Positions 25,878 to 35,085 are shown, counted from the stretch's first letter. The stretch: DNA of 64,000 nucleotides from Olavius algarvensis associated proteobacterium Delta 3 (GCA_903231505.1 CAFBRK010000313.1:62001-126000), one strand, 5' to 3'. Numbers and translations are program-made. Notes: a model not told the origin generated them from the sequence alone.

Positions 25878-25958
25878 GGGGAGTCGATAGATCGGCTGAG
25901 AGGAGACGGACAGTCTCGACCCCTGGAACCTGATCCGGGTCATACCGGCGTAGGGACG
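25877..25958 (+). promoter_or_regulatory. TPP riboswitch (THI element)
   Basis: The conserved parts are all present: GGGGGAGTCGATAGATCGG, the CTGAGAGG thiamine box, and a variable hairpin (GAGACGGACAGTCTC). Then come the pyrophosphate-sensing ACCTGATCCGGGTCATACC and GCGTAGGGA. It lies 64 bp before an ABC transporter operon for a thiamine precursor, so it should shut the operon off when TPP is plentiful. The expression platform appears to lie between 25959 and 26022, but I could not define it. Confidence 0.95.
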
Positions 25959-26022
25959 TCAAAAGACATTTCTTTTTTCTCCCTTCGCTCCTCTATGTAA
26001 ATATTCCGAGGAGCTATACTCC

Positions 26023-26763
26023 ATGCTTGACGTAACAGGGCTGACCAAGAAATTCGATGATCTGACCGTATTTGAGCGATTCGATATCACGGTGCCCCGC
26101 AGGGGATTTACCGTAATCATCGGCCCTTCGGGATGTGGGAAAAGCACTCTTTTCGATGTGCTCACCGGGGTCGTGCCCCGGGATGACGGCGTCATTTCCT
26201 GGCAGGGAAAATCATTCGATCACTTGGGAGGGCAGGCCGCCTACATGCAGCAAAAGGATCTGCTGCTGCCCTGGCTGCCCTTGATGGACAACGCGCTGCT
26301 GCCCGTTAAAATGGGGGCGGCCGGAATGGCCAACAGCCGGGGCAAGGCGGTCGCGCTGTTTAAACGGCTCGGTCTCCGGGGGTTTGAATCCTATCTTCCC
26401 GGAAAGGTCTCCGGGGGGATGCGTCAACGTTGCGCGCTGGTCCGAACGCTGATGTTCGAGCGAGAACTGGTACTTCTGGACGAACCCCTGTCGGCCCTGG
26501 ATGCCATCACCCGAAGCCGCCTGCAATCACTGCTGTTGATGCTCCAAAGCGAGTTTGGCAAAAGCATCCTGATGATCACCCATGACATAGAGGAAGCGAT
26601 CCTGTTGGGAGATCAATTACTGGTGGTTTCGCCCCTTCCCATGGGGGTGCAGGAGCAATACGCGCTGAATCAACCCAAGCCTCGCGAGATTGACGATCCC
26701 ACGCTGCTGAAGATCAAGGCGCACGTCCTGTCGCGACTCAAAGAAAATGCGATCCATGAATAA
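26023..26763 (+). CDS. thiZ: Thiamine-precursor ABC transporter, ATP-binding subunit
   Basis: The 246-residue ATPase has Walker A IIGPSGCGKST, the signature VSGGMRQRCALVRTL, Walker B ELVLLDEPLSALD and the switch His in MITHDIEEA. It belongs to the nitrate/sulfonate/taurine/pyrimidine importer group. Control by the TPP riboswitch and the adjacent THI5/NMT1-like binding protein identify it as ThiZ-like. An AGGAG sequence lies upstream of the ATG. Confidence 0.9.
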   Translation: MLDVTGLTKKFDDLTVFERFDITVPRRGFTVIIGPSGCGKSTLFDVLTGVVPRDDGVISWQGKSFDHLGGQAAYMQQKDLLLPWLPLMDNALLPVKMGAAGMANSRGKAVALFKRLGLRGFESYLPGKVSGGMRQRCALVRTLMFERELVLLDEPLSALDAITRSRLQSLLLMLQSEFGKSILMITHDIEEAILLGDQLLVVSPLPMGVQEQYALNQPKPREIDDPTLLKIKAHVLSRLKENAIHE

Positions 26764-27493
26764 ATCGACACTGTTGGCGATGCTGCTGATTGCTTCTGTT
26801 GTGGCCATCTGGGAGGCCCTCTGCAGGGTGTGGGCCATCCCCGTATTTATCCTTCCACCGCCGACTCGCGTTTTTGCGACAGCCATTGTCCGTGCCGATC
26901 TGTTGCTTCCCCACGCCGGCGTGACCGCACTGGAAATTGTCTCCGGAATAATGGTGTCCCTGGGTGTGGCGGTCCCGTTATCGATGTGGATGTTTGCATC
27001 ACCGAGCGTGGAAAAGGCGATGGCCCCGCTTCTGGTAACAAGCCAGGCGGTTCCGGTCTTTGCGGTGGCGCCGCTGCTGGTGGTCTGGCTTGGCTACGGC
27101 ATGGCCAGCAAAGTGCTGATGGCCGCCGTCATCATTTTCTTCCCCATCACCATCACCCTGCTGGAAGGTTTCAAGAGTTGTGATGCCGAGTACCGAGTGC
27201 TGTTTGATCTCATGGGTGCGACCTTCTGGAAGAAAATGAGATTCCTCTATTGGCCCTGGGCCCTGCCCCACTTTTTCGCCGGCCTGAAAGTCGGTGTCTC
27301 TGTGGCAACCATCGGGGCAGTTATCGGCGAGTGGGTGGGCGCCCAGATGGGGTTGGGTTACCTGATGATACAGGCCAATGCCCGCCTCAAGGTCGACCTT
27401 GTATTTGCCGCCATTTTGTGGTTGGCGTTTATGGGCCTGACCATGTGGGGTCTGGTGGGACTTGTGGAGCGGCGGACGGTACAATGGAAGTAA
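26756..27493 (+). CDS. thiX: Thiamine-precursor ABC transporter, permease
   Basis: The product is about 245 residues from the ATG at 26756, which overlaps thiZ by 8 bp; another ATG three codons earlier is possible. It has about six membrane helices and the permease EAA loop (ITITLLEGFKSCDAEYRVLFDLMGA, quoted for its E-G position near residue 143). ALPHFFAGLKVGVSVATIGAVIGEWVG is typical of BPD_transp_1 permeases. It forms the channel for a pyrimidine precursor with ThiZ and ThiY. Confidence 0.9.
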   Translation: MNKSTLLAMLLIASVVAIWEALCRVWAIPVFILPPPTRVFATAIVRADLLLPHAGVTALEIVSGIMVSLGVAVPLSMWMFASPSVEKAMAPLLVTSQAVPVFAVAPLLVVWLGYGMASKVLMAAVIIFFPITITLLEGFKSCDAEYRVLFDLMGATFWKKMRFLYWPWALPHFFAGLKVGVSVATIGAVIGEWVGAQMGLGYLMIQANARLKVDLVFAAILWLAFMGLTMWGLVGLVERRTVQWK

Positions 27494-27626
27494 CCCGGTT
27501 CGCGATGCGGGGATCGTGTCTTGTCCCGAAGGTATTTTACATAAGATTGGGTGTCGGCATAGATAATTATTCGGGGTCCTTGAGCAGAATTCGAATTTCG
27601 ACATCCGAATCAAAAGGAGATTTGTC

Positions 27627-28568
27627 ATGAAACGCTTGTTCTGCTCACTGATGGTGATATTGATGATACTTTTGCCGGTCCCGGGTATTACGGCCGAACG
27701 GCTGACGCTCATGCTCGACTGGTTCCCAAATGTGGACCATCTGCCGATCTATCTGGCTCAGCAGCGGGGGGACTTTGCGGCCAGGGGCCTCGAGATTCGG
27801 ATTGTGAGTCCCTCGGACACGGCGGACGCCCTCAAACTGGCCGCATCCGGCCACGTGGACATGGCCGTCAGTTATGAGCCCCAGGCAATCATTGCCGCCT
27901 CGGAGGGGCTCACGGTTCGAGTATTCGGCCGATTGATCGAGCATCCTCTGACCACCCTGTTATTCTTGCGGAACAGGGGCATCGAAGCACCCAGGGACCT
28001 GATTGGAAAACGCATCGGGTACACGGTTCCGGGGTTGATGGATGTTCTGTTGGAAGCCTTTGCGAAAATCAACGGGATTGACGATTATACGGCAATCAAT
28101 GTTGGGTTCACCATCGCGCAATCGTTAACCGCCGGGAGGGTAGACGCCATTATGGGACCGTTCAAGACCTACGAGACCGTCGTTCTCGACCACCTGGGGT
28201 ACAACGCCGGGTACTTCGAGCTGGAAAAGTGGGGCATTCCCGACTACGATGAACTGGTCTTTGTCTGCGGAACGGCCGCCGCCACTCGACACCGGGCCGC
28301 GTTACAATCCTTTGTGGAAGCGGTTCAGGTTGGGATCGACTTGGCACGGCAGGACCCGGCGAACTCCCTGGAAGCATACCTCAAGGCTGTACCGGAAGCT
28401 GATCGTCGAACAGAAACCGAAGCGTTTCGCCTTACCCTGCCCTACTATGCGAGCCACCAGCGGCTGTCAACGGTACGCTGGCAACAATTCGCCGATTTCG
28501 CGCTCCGACATGACCTTATCGAACGCCCCGTAAACGTCGACCATCTACTGCTTCAGGAAACCGAATAA
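27627..28568 (+). CDS. thiY: Pyrimidine-precursor binding protein, NMT1/THI5-like
   Basis: The 313-residue protein has a signal peptide (LMVILMILLPVPGITA) and the NMT1/THI5 opening LTLMLDWFPNVDHLPIYLAQQRGDF. Typical downstream segments are AASGHVDMAVSYEPQ, GKRIGYTVPGLMDVLLEAF and SLTAGRVDAIMGPFKTYET. ThiY proteins bind N-formyl-aminomethyl-pyrimidine or HMP in the periplasm. AAAAGGAGA lies upstream. It is 133 bp from thiX, but under the same riboswitch in the simplest model. Confidence 0.9.
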   Translation: MKRLFCSLMVILMILLPVPGITAERLTLMLDWFPNVDHLPIYLAQQRGDFAARGLEIRIVSPSDTADALKLAASGHVDMAVSYEPQAIIAASEGLTVRVFGRLIEHPLTTLLFLRNRGIEAPRDLIGKRIGYTVPGLMDVLLEAFAKINGIDDYTAINVGFTIAQSLTAGRVDAIMGPFKTYETVVLDHLGYNAGYFELEKWGIPDYDELVFVCGTAAATRHRAALQSFVEAVQVGIDLARQDPANSLEAYLKAVPEADRRTETEAFRLTLPYYASHQRLSTVRWQQFADFALRHDLIERPVNVDHLLLQETE

Positions 28569-28624
28569 CCCGGGGTCCATGAGCGGGTCGAGCCGAATCA
28601 TTCATAACATGACATGGATTAAGG

Positions 28625-29347
28625 ATGTGCATGGTGCATCCGGACAGCCGAAACGACCATACGGAGCCGGCCGAAGAGAACTCGGCACAGAAGGTTGCGC
28701 TGATTGAAACATTCGAGGGGAGCATTCTGCTCGCCGGGAGCAGCATCGCCATTGTCTCGGTCCTCGGACTCCTGGTGGGAACGGTGCTCTACCCGGAGAA
28801 AATGCAGGTGATCACCGGCATGACAGCCAGCCATCTGGTATTCGGCCGGGCCGCCGGCATGACCTTCGGCTACACTCTCGGTCTGGGGCACGACCTTGTC
28901 GTACCCATCAACATGATCATCGAGACCGTTCTCGTTTTGCTCTTTTATCCGCTGTTTGTCTTTAGCTGGCGTCGGGTCGTTGTCATACCGGCCCTGAAGA
29001 CATTCATGGACCGGACCCAGGCCGCCGCGGAAGCCCACCAGAACAAAATTCGCCGCTACGGCATCATCGGTCTCTTTGTGTTTGTGTGGTTCCCGTTCTG
29101 GATGACCGGACCACTCGTGGGATGTATTATCGGGTTTTTTCTCGGGCTAAGGGGATGGGTCAATCTGGGAATCGTCCTAACCGGAACCTACGTAGCGATA
29201 CTAGGCTATGCATTTCTGCTGAAGGATCTACACAATCGTGCCGCCGCCGTCGGTCCCTACGCCTCCTTTGTGCTTCTCGGAGCGATAATCCTCGTGGTGA
29301 TCGGGGCACACCTGCTGGGTCGGCGCCATCGGAAAAAGAACGGGTAG
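28625..29347 (+). CDS. COG2426-like small multidrug export family membrane protein
   Basis: The 240-residue integral membrane protein has five or six hydrophobic helices (GSILLAGSSIAIVSVLGLLVG, INMIIETVLVLLFYPLFVFSW, IIGLFVFVWFPFWMTGPLVG, FVLLGAIILVVIGAHLLG). The PFWMTGPLVGCIIGFFLGL segment with Pro and Gly resembles the COG2426 family. The N-terminal 25 residues are charged and cytoplasmic-looking. It follows thiY by 56 bp and may be part of the TPP-controlled operon, which would make a thiamine-related transport role possible, but this is speculative. Confidence 0.7.
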   Translation: MCMVHPDSRNDHTEPAEENSAQKVALIETFEGSILLAGSSIAIVSVLGLLVGTVLYPEKMQVITGMTASHLVFGRAAGMTFGYTLGLGHDLVVPINMIIETVLVLLFYPLFVFSWRRVVVIPALKTFMDRTQAAAEAHQNKIRRYGIIGLFVFVWFPFWMTGPLVGCIIGFFLGLRGWVNLGIVLTGTYVAILGYAFLLKDLHNRAAAVGPYASFVLLGAIILVVIGAHLLGRRHRKKNG

Positions 29348-29371
29348 GGTAACCGGAGGGGTTTGTGTAAA

Positions 29372-29911
29372 TTAGCCGAATCGCTCCAGCCAGAATTGAA
29401 AGCGACTCCGTTTATCCTCTCCATGGTGCTGCAGTTTTCGTAGGATGCGGGCAACCGGCTTCTCCTTGCCCTGTCCGCCATTTTTGGAGAAGAACTTGTC
29501 GGCAAAGCAGATAATCTCTTCTTCCAGGGTCTCCGGCAGCATATCCCGCTCCGGCAACGGGAGGCCCTGCAGTCGGACATCTCCGGCGCTGATGCCAACG
29601 CCCACGTGCCGTTCACAAACCCGCCCGTGCCGGGGCAACCCTTGAGCATCCAGAAGTTTGCGCCCCAAAACCCCATGCATGACATACGGATGGATACCGA
29701 AACAACCGATGCCGGGGCTGTTTGTCAGGAACATGCCAATGTCATGGAGCATGGCCGATTCCTGAATGAATGTCAGATCCGGATGGAGGTGGGCAACCCG
29801 GTCTGCCGCCTTGAGGGCTTTTACCGCCACCTGCCGGCCGTGCCGAACCAGGATCTCATAAGCCGTCGTACCGGGCCGGTAGTAATCTTTTATGATGTCA
29901 AGCGGGTCCAT
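29372..29911 (-). CDS. HD-domain phosphohydrolase
   Basis: The product is about 179 residues; the start is set at MDPLDIIKDYYRPGT because the upstream open frame (to 30085) is translated repeat words. HD motifs are present: the first His in LVRHGRQV, HD in AMLHDIGMF, and later His in YVMHGVLGRKLL and VCERHVGVG. It resembles small YqeK/HDIG-type nucleotide phosphohydrolases. Its substrate is unknown. It converges on the COG2426-like gene. Confidence 0.85.
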   Translation of the reverse strand: MDPLDIIKDYYRPGTTAYEILVRHGRQVAVKALKAADRVAHLHPDLTFIQESAMLHDIGMFLTNSPGIGCFGIHPYVMHGVLGRKLLDAQGLPRHGRVCERHVGVGISAGDVRLQGLPLPERDMLPETLEEEIICFADKFFSKNGGQGKEKPVARILRKLQHHGEDKRSRFQFWLERFG

Positions 29912-29919
29912 GTTTGAAG

Positions 29920-30185
29920 AGGTTGGCCCGTTGGCCGGTTTAGCCGGTTTAGCCGGTTTAGCCGGTTGGCAGGTTGACAGGTTGTTCCGAAATAAAGAAT
30001 CCAGGATACAAGGTTCACTTTCCGGCTTCGTAAAACCTGCATCCTGTATCTTGCATCTTGTATCCTGACACCCGATACCTGACACCTGAAAACCGGTTTC
30101 GAGATACCTTTCAGCTTTGAGCTTTCAGCTCAAAATCGATCCAGTATCCAGTATCGAGCATCCAGTATCCAGTATCCAGAATCCG
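29920..30185. repeat. Composite word-repeat array, inverted relative to 20673-20996
   Basis: Block order is: four GCCGGTTTA-type units (29922-29970), AATCCAGGATACAAGG, CTGCATCCTGTATCTTGCAT with CTTGTATCCTGACACC, CCTGACACCTGA, and CCAGTATCCAGTATCGAGC with further CCAGTATCC units to 30182. This is the reverse complement order of the array at 20673-20996. It fills the space between the HD gene and prfB; no gene is visible. Confidence 0.8.
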
Positions 30186-30195
30186 TCAGGACCCC

Positions 30196-31291
30196 TTATT
30201 TCCCCGAAAGCAGTACCGCCTCCATGAACCGATCGATTCCGCCGTCGAGAACATCATTGACATTGCCCACGTCCATGTTGATGCGGTGATCCTTGACCAT
30301 CTGGTAGGGATGGAGCACGTAGGAACGGATCTGGCTGCCCCAGGCAATATCATCTTTGCCGTCGTGGATTTCCTGGAGCTTGTCATCCTGTTTTTTCTGT
30401 TCCCGCTGGTGGAGCCGGGCTTTCAAAACCTTCATGGCGAGGTCTTTATTCCGGTGCTGGGATTTTTCCTGCTGACACTGAACCACAATCCCGGTCGGCA
30501 GATGGGTAATGCGGACGGCACTGCTGGTTTTGTTAACGTGCTGCCCCCCGGCACCGCTGGCACGATAGGTGTCGATGCGGAGGTCATTTTCATCAATATC
30601 GACGCTGATTTCCTGATCGAGTTCGGGATACACAAAAACAGAGGCAAATGACGTGTGACGCTTTCCGCTGGCGTTAAAAGGAGAGATACGGACCAACCGG
30701 TGGACTCCGTTTTCAGTTTTCAGATAGCCGAAGGCATATTCACCGGCCGCTGTGAAAGTCGCGCTCTTTATTCCGGCCTCTTCACCCGGCTGGTAATCGA
30801 TGACGTCTACCTTGAAGCCTCTTCGCTCCGCCCATCGGACATACATACGAAAAAGCATTTCCGCCCAATCCTGGGCCTCGGTGCCTCCGGCTCCCGCGTT
30901 GATGGAGATAATCGCATGTTTGTCATCGTCTTCACCGCCCAGGATGAGACTCAGGGAAAGTTCTCTGATCCGGGCATCGAGCTCCCGGGCTTGCGTTTCG
31001 ACTTCATGGACCGTGTCCGAATCGTCTTCTTCTTCCGCCAATTCGAGAAGCACGCCGGTATCTTCCAGTTCCCGGGCAAGGGATGCGAACCGGTCGATGA
31101 TTTCGGAAACACGGGTCCGTTCTTTTAGCAGCAGTTTGGAATCTTCCGGATTATCCCAGAACCCATCCTTGGCGATCAGTTCTTCAATTTCCTTCAGCCG
31201 CTGTTGTTTGCTGGCCAGGTCAAAGATAACCTCCCAGCTGATTCAGCTTGTTTTCGTACTTGTCTAAAGTTTGTTTGAGTTCCTCGATCAT
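30196..31291 (-). CDS. prfB: Peptide chain release factor 2 with programmed +1 frameshift
   Basis: The gene starts at ATG 31291 (MIEELKQTLDKY). After 23 codons it meets an in-frame TGA at 31222-31220, set in GGGAGGTTATCTTTGACC: an internal Shine-Dalgarno, then the slippery CTT followed by TGA and C. A +1 shift continues in the frame that runs to 30196, giving 364 residues, the normal RF2 length. The GGQ motif is in ASGAGGQHVNKTSSAVR. RF2 reads UGA and UAA, and the site is its autoregulatory switch. The visible long frame alone would miss the first 80 residues. Confidence 0.97.
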
Positions 31292-31300
31292 GGTGCCCCC

Positions 31301-31323
31301 ATAAAATCGATTTTCGATTTTAT
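31301..31323 (-). terminator. Perfect 10-bp hairpin between lnt and prfB
   Basis: ATAAAATCGA (31301-31310) and TCGATTTTAT (31314-31323) pair around a TTT loop. It lies just before the prfB ribosome site on the minus strand. It could end lnt transcription or sit in the prfB leader. The sequence resembles the terminators at 13492 and 25852. Confidence 0.45.
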
Positions 31324-31425
31324 TAGAAGTGATTTCAACGTTTCAATGCTTTAAAAGCCATAGTAACACGGCGGAAATTGGTCGTAAAGGCCCGTTTTCC
31401 TCGAGACGTTTAAAGGAACCGGGCT

Positions 31426-32997
31426 TCATCCATGGGGTTTGCGATGGCCCATGGAAAGGCCCAGAAGCAACAGGGAGATGACGACACACGCCAGGGCGAA
31501 AACGTCTCCCCGGCGCGTGTAGGTGCTGGTCTGCTCGAGTACAGGGAGAGATTGTCCAATGACGGCATCCTCAAACAGCGGCGTGGTTTGAAGAATACGG
31601 CCGACCGGGTCAATGAAACCGCTGATGCCGGTATTGGCGGCACGTACAAGAGAGCGTCGATTTTCCACGGCCCGAAACACCGACATGGAAAAGTGTTGGA
31701 ACGGCGCGCTGGACCGACCGTACCAGGCATCGTTGGTGATGTTGACCAGAAGGGACGCCCCATTTGCCGCCATGGCTCTGGAAAGCTCCGGGAAAATGGC
31801 CTCATAACAGATCAGGACACCGATACCCCCCTTGTCCCAGGCGAGCACCTGTCCCGGCGACCCACTACGAAAATCACCGACCTGCGCAACGATCTTGCCA
31901 AGAAACGGCAGCCATTTTTTCAACGGCACGTACTCACCAAAGGGAACCAGGTGCGCCTTGTCATATCGGCCCGCCACCGTGCCGCTCGAGAGTACCAGGT
32001 AAGCACTGTTGAAGTAGGCGTGATCATTTCCGGTGGCCACATAGGACGGGCTGCCGAAGAGGAAATCGGTCCCGGTGCCCCGCACCCCCTCGATCACTTT
32101 GCGGGTCAGCCGTGGCTGCATCGGAAAGTAAAACGGGATTGCCGTTTCCGGCCAGACCACCAGATCCGGAGTCAACCGCCGTGCGGTTTTAGACAAACGG
32201 ATGTACTTTTCAATGGACGCAACCTGGTGGGCGGGATCCCACTTGATGGCCTGATTAATGTTCCCCTGGACCACAGCGACCCGGAGGTGGGGACGATTGG
32301 CCATCTGCCGGTATAGGTCATCGCTGCGCCACATACCGTAACCCACACATACCACCATGGCGGCGATGGAGATCACCGCCGCCGACAGGGCCGAACGGCC
32401 CGATATCGGATGGCCCTGCCAATCTTTTCCCAAAATCCATAACATCCCGGTCAGAACGGCCCCGTTACACAGAACAACAATCGCTGAGAGGCCGTAAGCC
32501 CCGGTCATGTCGCAGATCTGAATCAGGATCTGGCGCCGGTACATGCAATGGCCTAGCATCTCCCACGGAAAACCCGTAAACAGAACCGATCGTAGAAATT
32601 CGAGCCCGACCCACGCGGCTGGAGCTGAAATGAGCAGGATCCATGGTCGGTGGCAGGTCCGATAGACCACCACGGAGAAGGCCGCCCAGAACATGGACAG
32701 GTAGAGCGCAAATAAAAACAGGATCGGTATGTTCAAGGTATAGGGCAGGTTCCCGTAGGTGTTCATGGTGTAGGCCAGCCAGTAGACCAGAGAAAGATAG
32801 TGGGCCAGGCCGGCAAACAATCCCAAACGGAGGGCTTCACCGGCGCCATCGAGGTTTCTCAGGGATAGAAAAAACGGCACCAGGGCCACCCAGGCAATCC
32901 AATCCGCGCCGATTTTTGGAAATGCGGCGCTCATCATCAGCCCACTGAGTAAAGCCAGAAAGATCCGGCCCCGGTCAATTAGCAGAGGTGTTTTCAC
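31426..32997 (-). CDS. lnt: Apolipoprotein N-acyltransferase
   Basis: The 523-residue membrane protein starts at a GTG (MKTPLLIDRGRIFLALLSG) with GGGAG upstream. About six to eight N-terminal helices are followed by a nitrilase-fold domain. The catalytic triad is present: Glu in VVWPETAIPFY, Lys in YDKAHLVPFGEYVP and Cys in VLICYEAIFPEL. It adds the third acyl chain to lipoproteins at the inner membrane, needed for outer-membrane lipoprotein sorting. Confidence 0.94.
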   Translation of the reverse strand: MKTPLLIDRGRIFLALLSGLMMSAAFPKIGADWIAWVALVPFFLSLRNLDGAGEALRLGLFAGLAHYLSLVYWLAYTMNTYGNLPYTLNIPILFLFALYLSMFWAAFSVVVYRTCHRPWILLISAPAAWVGLEFLRSVLFTGFPWEMLGHCMYRRQILIQICDMTGAYGLSAIVVLCNGAVLTGMLWILGKDWQGHPISGRSALSAAVISIAAMVVCVGYGMWRSDDLYRQMANRPHLRVAVVQGNINQAIKWDPAHQVASIEKYIRLSKTARRLTPDLVVWPETAIPFYFPMQPRLTRKVIEGVRGTGTDFLFGSPSYVATGNDHAYFNSAYLVLSSGTVAGRYDKAHLVPFGEYVPLKKWLPFLGKIVAQVGDFRSGSPGQVLAWDKGGIGVLICYEAIFPELSRAMAANGASLLVNITNDAWYGRSSAPFQHFSMSVFRAVENRRSLVRAANTGISGFIDPVGRILQTTPLFEDAVIGQSLPVLEQTSTYTRRGDVFALACVVISLLLLGLSMGHRKPHG

Positions 32998-33622
32998 GAT
33001 GTCACGCTCCCGAACAATGGATACCGCCCCACCAGCATCCGGGGGTACCCGAAATTCCCGCCCGTCGTATGGGATTTTCGAAGACGGGCATGCGGAGAAT
33101 CATATCATGAACTTAACATGGTGTCGGCAGAAAAGAGATTCCACGAGTACCATGGGATCAACGCATGATGCTCACAGACAGCGTGTAAACTTCACTCTGC
33201 ATCTCCAAAAGGATGTAAATTCTGGCAGTTGCACATTTTGTAATCGCTCTCCAGCTCCCCTTTGACGTTTGCGCGCCAAGACTTTTCCTTACTGAATCGC
33301 TAACGGTGGGCTGGCCGGTGCATTTGTGTTTGACGCATCCACATCTTTTTCTTACCTTTATAACAGTCGAACAACAATTTGCGCGCTTGCTCCGAATTCT
33401 GAAAATCCTTGCTCTTCCCGGTCTCCACCAGATCCTATGAAAATCCAATCGACTTGAAACGTATCCCGTTAGCAAGGTACAGTATGCCTTCCCCTGCTTA
33501 CCGTATGAAAATCACAGGGTGAAGAAGGGCGGGATGGAAAACGCAGCCAAGAGCACGTTATATTAATATATGTTTTTGACTCATCCTTAAATACCCCAAT
33601 TGGTCCTGCAGCAGGAAACACG
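32998..33622. other. 625-bp gap between lnt and livG without a recognisable gene
   Basis: Short open frames on both strands have no ribosome sites, motifs or plausible codon use. The last 80 bases before livG are A/T-rich (TTATATTAATATATG near 33560) and probably contain the liv promoter. No hairpin of note or repeat family member was found. Confidence 0.5.
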
Positions 33623-34384
33623 ATGCTTGAGGTAAACCACGTCACCAAAAGTTTCGGTGGTGTCAGCGCTGTGGCCGAATGCTCCCTCAATGTCGCCCAG
33701 GGTTCCATCACCGCGCTCATCGGCCCCAACGGTGCGGGAAAAACCACGTTGTTCAATATCATCACCGGCCATTACAAACCTGACAACGGACAGATCCTTT
33801 TTCAGGGCCGCAGAATCGACGGTTTGCGTCCGGATCAGGTTTTCAAACAGAAAATCTATCGCACCTTTCAAATAACACGCGAATTTGCCCAGATGACCGT
33901 TTTGGAAAACCTGATGTTGATACCACCGCGTCAAGTCGGTGAAAACATTTGGAACACCTGGTTTCGTGTGAAGACCGTCAAAGAGCAGGAAGCCCGCCTG
34001 CAAGAAAAAGCACTCGAAGTTTTGGGGTTTGTGGAGTTGCTCGAGCTAAAGGATGAGTATGCGGGCTCTCTTTCGGGCGGGCAAAAAAAATTGCTGGAAC
34101 TGGCCCGGAGCATGATGGCCGACCCGCAACTGGTGTTATTGGATGAGCCCGGGGCCGGCGTTAACCCCACGCTGATGCGCAAACTCACCGCCAACATCCG
34201 CAAACTCTGCCAGGAACGGCAGATCACCTTCTTTTTGATCGAACACGACATGGATCTGGTCATGGAGTTATGCAATCCGGTCATTGTGATGAGCGAAGGT
34301 AAAAAACTGATGGAAGGCACCCCCGGTGAGGTCCGACAGGACGAACGGGTGCTTGAGGCTTATCTCGGAGGGCAGCACCGATGA
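33623..34384 (+). CDS. livG: Branched-chain amino-acid-type ABC transporter ATPase LivG
   Basis: The 253-residue ATPase has Walker A LIGPNGAGKTTLFN, the IYRTFQITREFAQMTVLENL Q-loop region, the signature LSGGQKKLLELARSMM, Walker B LVLLDEPGAGVNP and EHDMDLVMEL. The FQ and GVNP features and C-terminal extension mark LivG. It overlaps livF by 4 bp. With LivF it energises the LivHM permease. Confidence 0.94.
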   Translation: MLEVNHVTKSFGGVSAVAECSLNVAQGSITALIGPNGAGKTTLFNIITGHYKPDNGQILFQGRRIDGLRPDQVFKQKIYRTFQITREFAQMTVLENLMLIPPRQVGENIWNTWFRVKTVKEQEARLQEKALEVLGFVELLELKDEYAGSLSGGQKKLLELARSMMADPQLVLLDEPGAGVNPTLMRKLTANIRKLCQERQITFFLIEHDMDLVMELCNPVIVMSEGKKLMEGTPGEVRQDERVLEAYLGGQHR

Positions 34385-35085
34385 TCATTCTGGAGGCAAC
34401 CGTGATCACTGCCGGCTATTCCAAGCTGGATATTCTCAAGGAGGTCGGGATCCGGGTTCGCGATGGTGAGATCGTATCGATCATCGGCCCCAATGGGGCG
34501 GGTAAATCCACGCTGTTAAAAACGATCTTCGGCCTGCTCAAACCCCGTCACGGCCGTGTGATGCTGCAAAATCGGGACATTACCGGGTGGAGCCCGGATA
34601 AAATCGTGAAAGAGGGTATCAGCTACGTGCCGCAGGTAGATAATATCTTTACCTCCCTCACGATTGAAGAAAACCTGGAGATGGGTGCGTTTATCCGCAG
34701 AGATGATTTCAGCGGTCGGCTTGCTGAAATCTATGACCTGTTTCCCATGCTGGCCGAGCGTAAGAAGCAAAAGGCCGGACAGCTTTCCGGCGGACAGCGG
34801 CAAATGGTCGCCATGGGCAGAGCGTTGATGTTGGATCCCCAAGTGCTGCTGCTGGACGAGCCCTCCGCAGGTCTGGCGCCGAATCTGGCAGCAATGATAT
34901 TCGACAAAATCAAGGCCATCAATAAAACCGGGGTGTCGATGATCATTGTGGAACAAAATGCCCGCGAGGCGCTAAAAATGGCCCATCACGGCTATGTATT
35001 GGCCATGGGTAAAAACGTTCTGGATGATTCCGGCAAGGCGCTGCTGACCAATAAAGAGGTCGGAAAACTTTATTTAGGGGGATAA
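34381..35085 (+). CDS. livF: Branched-chain amino-acid-type ABC transporter ATPase LivF
   Basis: The 234-residue ATPase has Walker A IIGPNGAGKSTLLK, the LivF-type YVPQVDNIFTSLTIEENLEMG, the signature LSGGQRQMVAMGRALM, Walker B VLLLDEPSAGLAPN and EQNAREAL (the LivF replacement of the switch His by Gln-Asn). The ATGA start overlaps livG. It pairs with LivG on the cytoplasmic side of LivHM. Confidence 0.94.
   Translation: MIILEATVITAGYSKLDILKEVGIRVRDGEIVSIIGPNGAGKSTLLKTIFGLLKPRHGRVMLQNRDITGWSPDKIVKEGISYVPQVDNIFTSLTIEENLEMGAFIRRDDFSGRLAEIYDLFPMLAERKKQKAGQLSGGQRQMVAMGRALMLDPQVLLLDEPSAGLAPNLAAMIFDKIKAINKTGVSMIIVEQNAREALKMAHHGYVLAMGKNVLDDSGKALLTNKEVGKLYLGG

Noticed and set aside
29912..30085. N-terminal extension of the HD protein
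   Set aside because: The 58 extra residues (CQPAKPAKPAKPANG) are translated word repeats; the family starts at MDPLDII.
33158..33475. Minus-strand 105-codon frame in the lnt-livG gap
   Set aside because: No ribosome site, motif or gene-like composition; the frame starts and ends in A/T-rich non-coding DNA.
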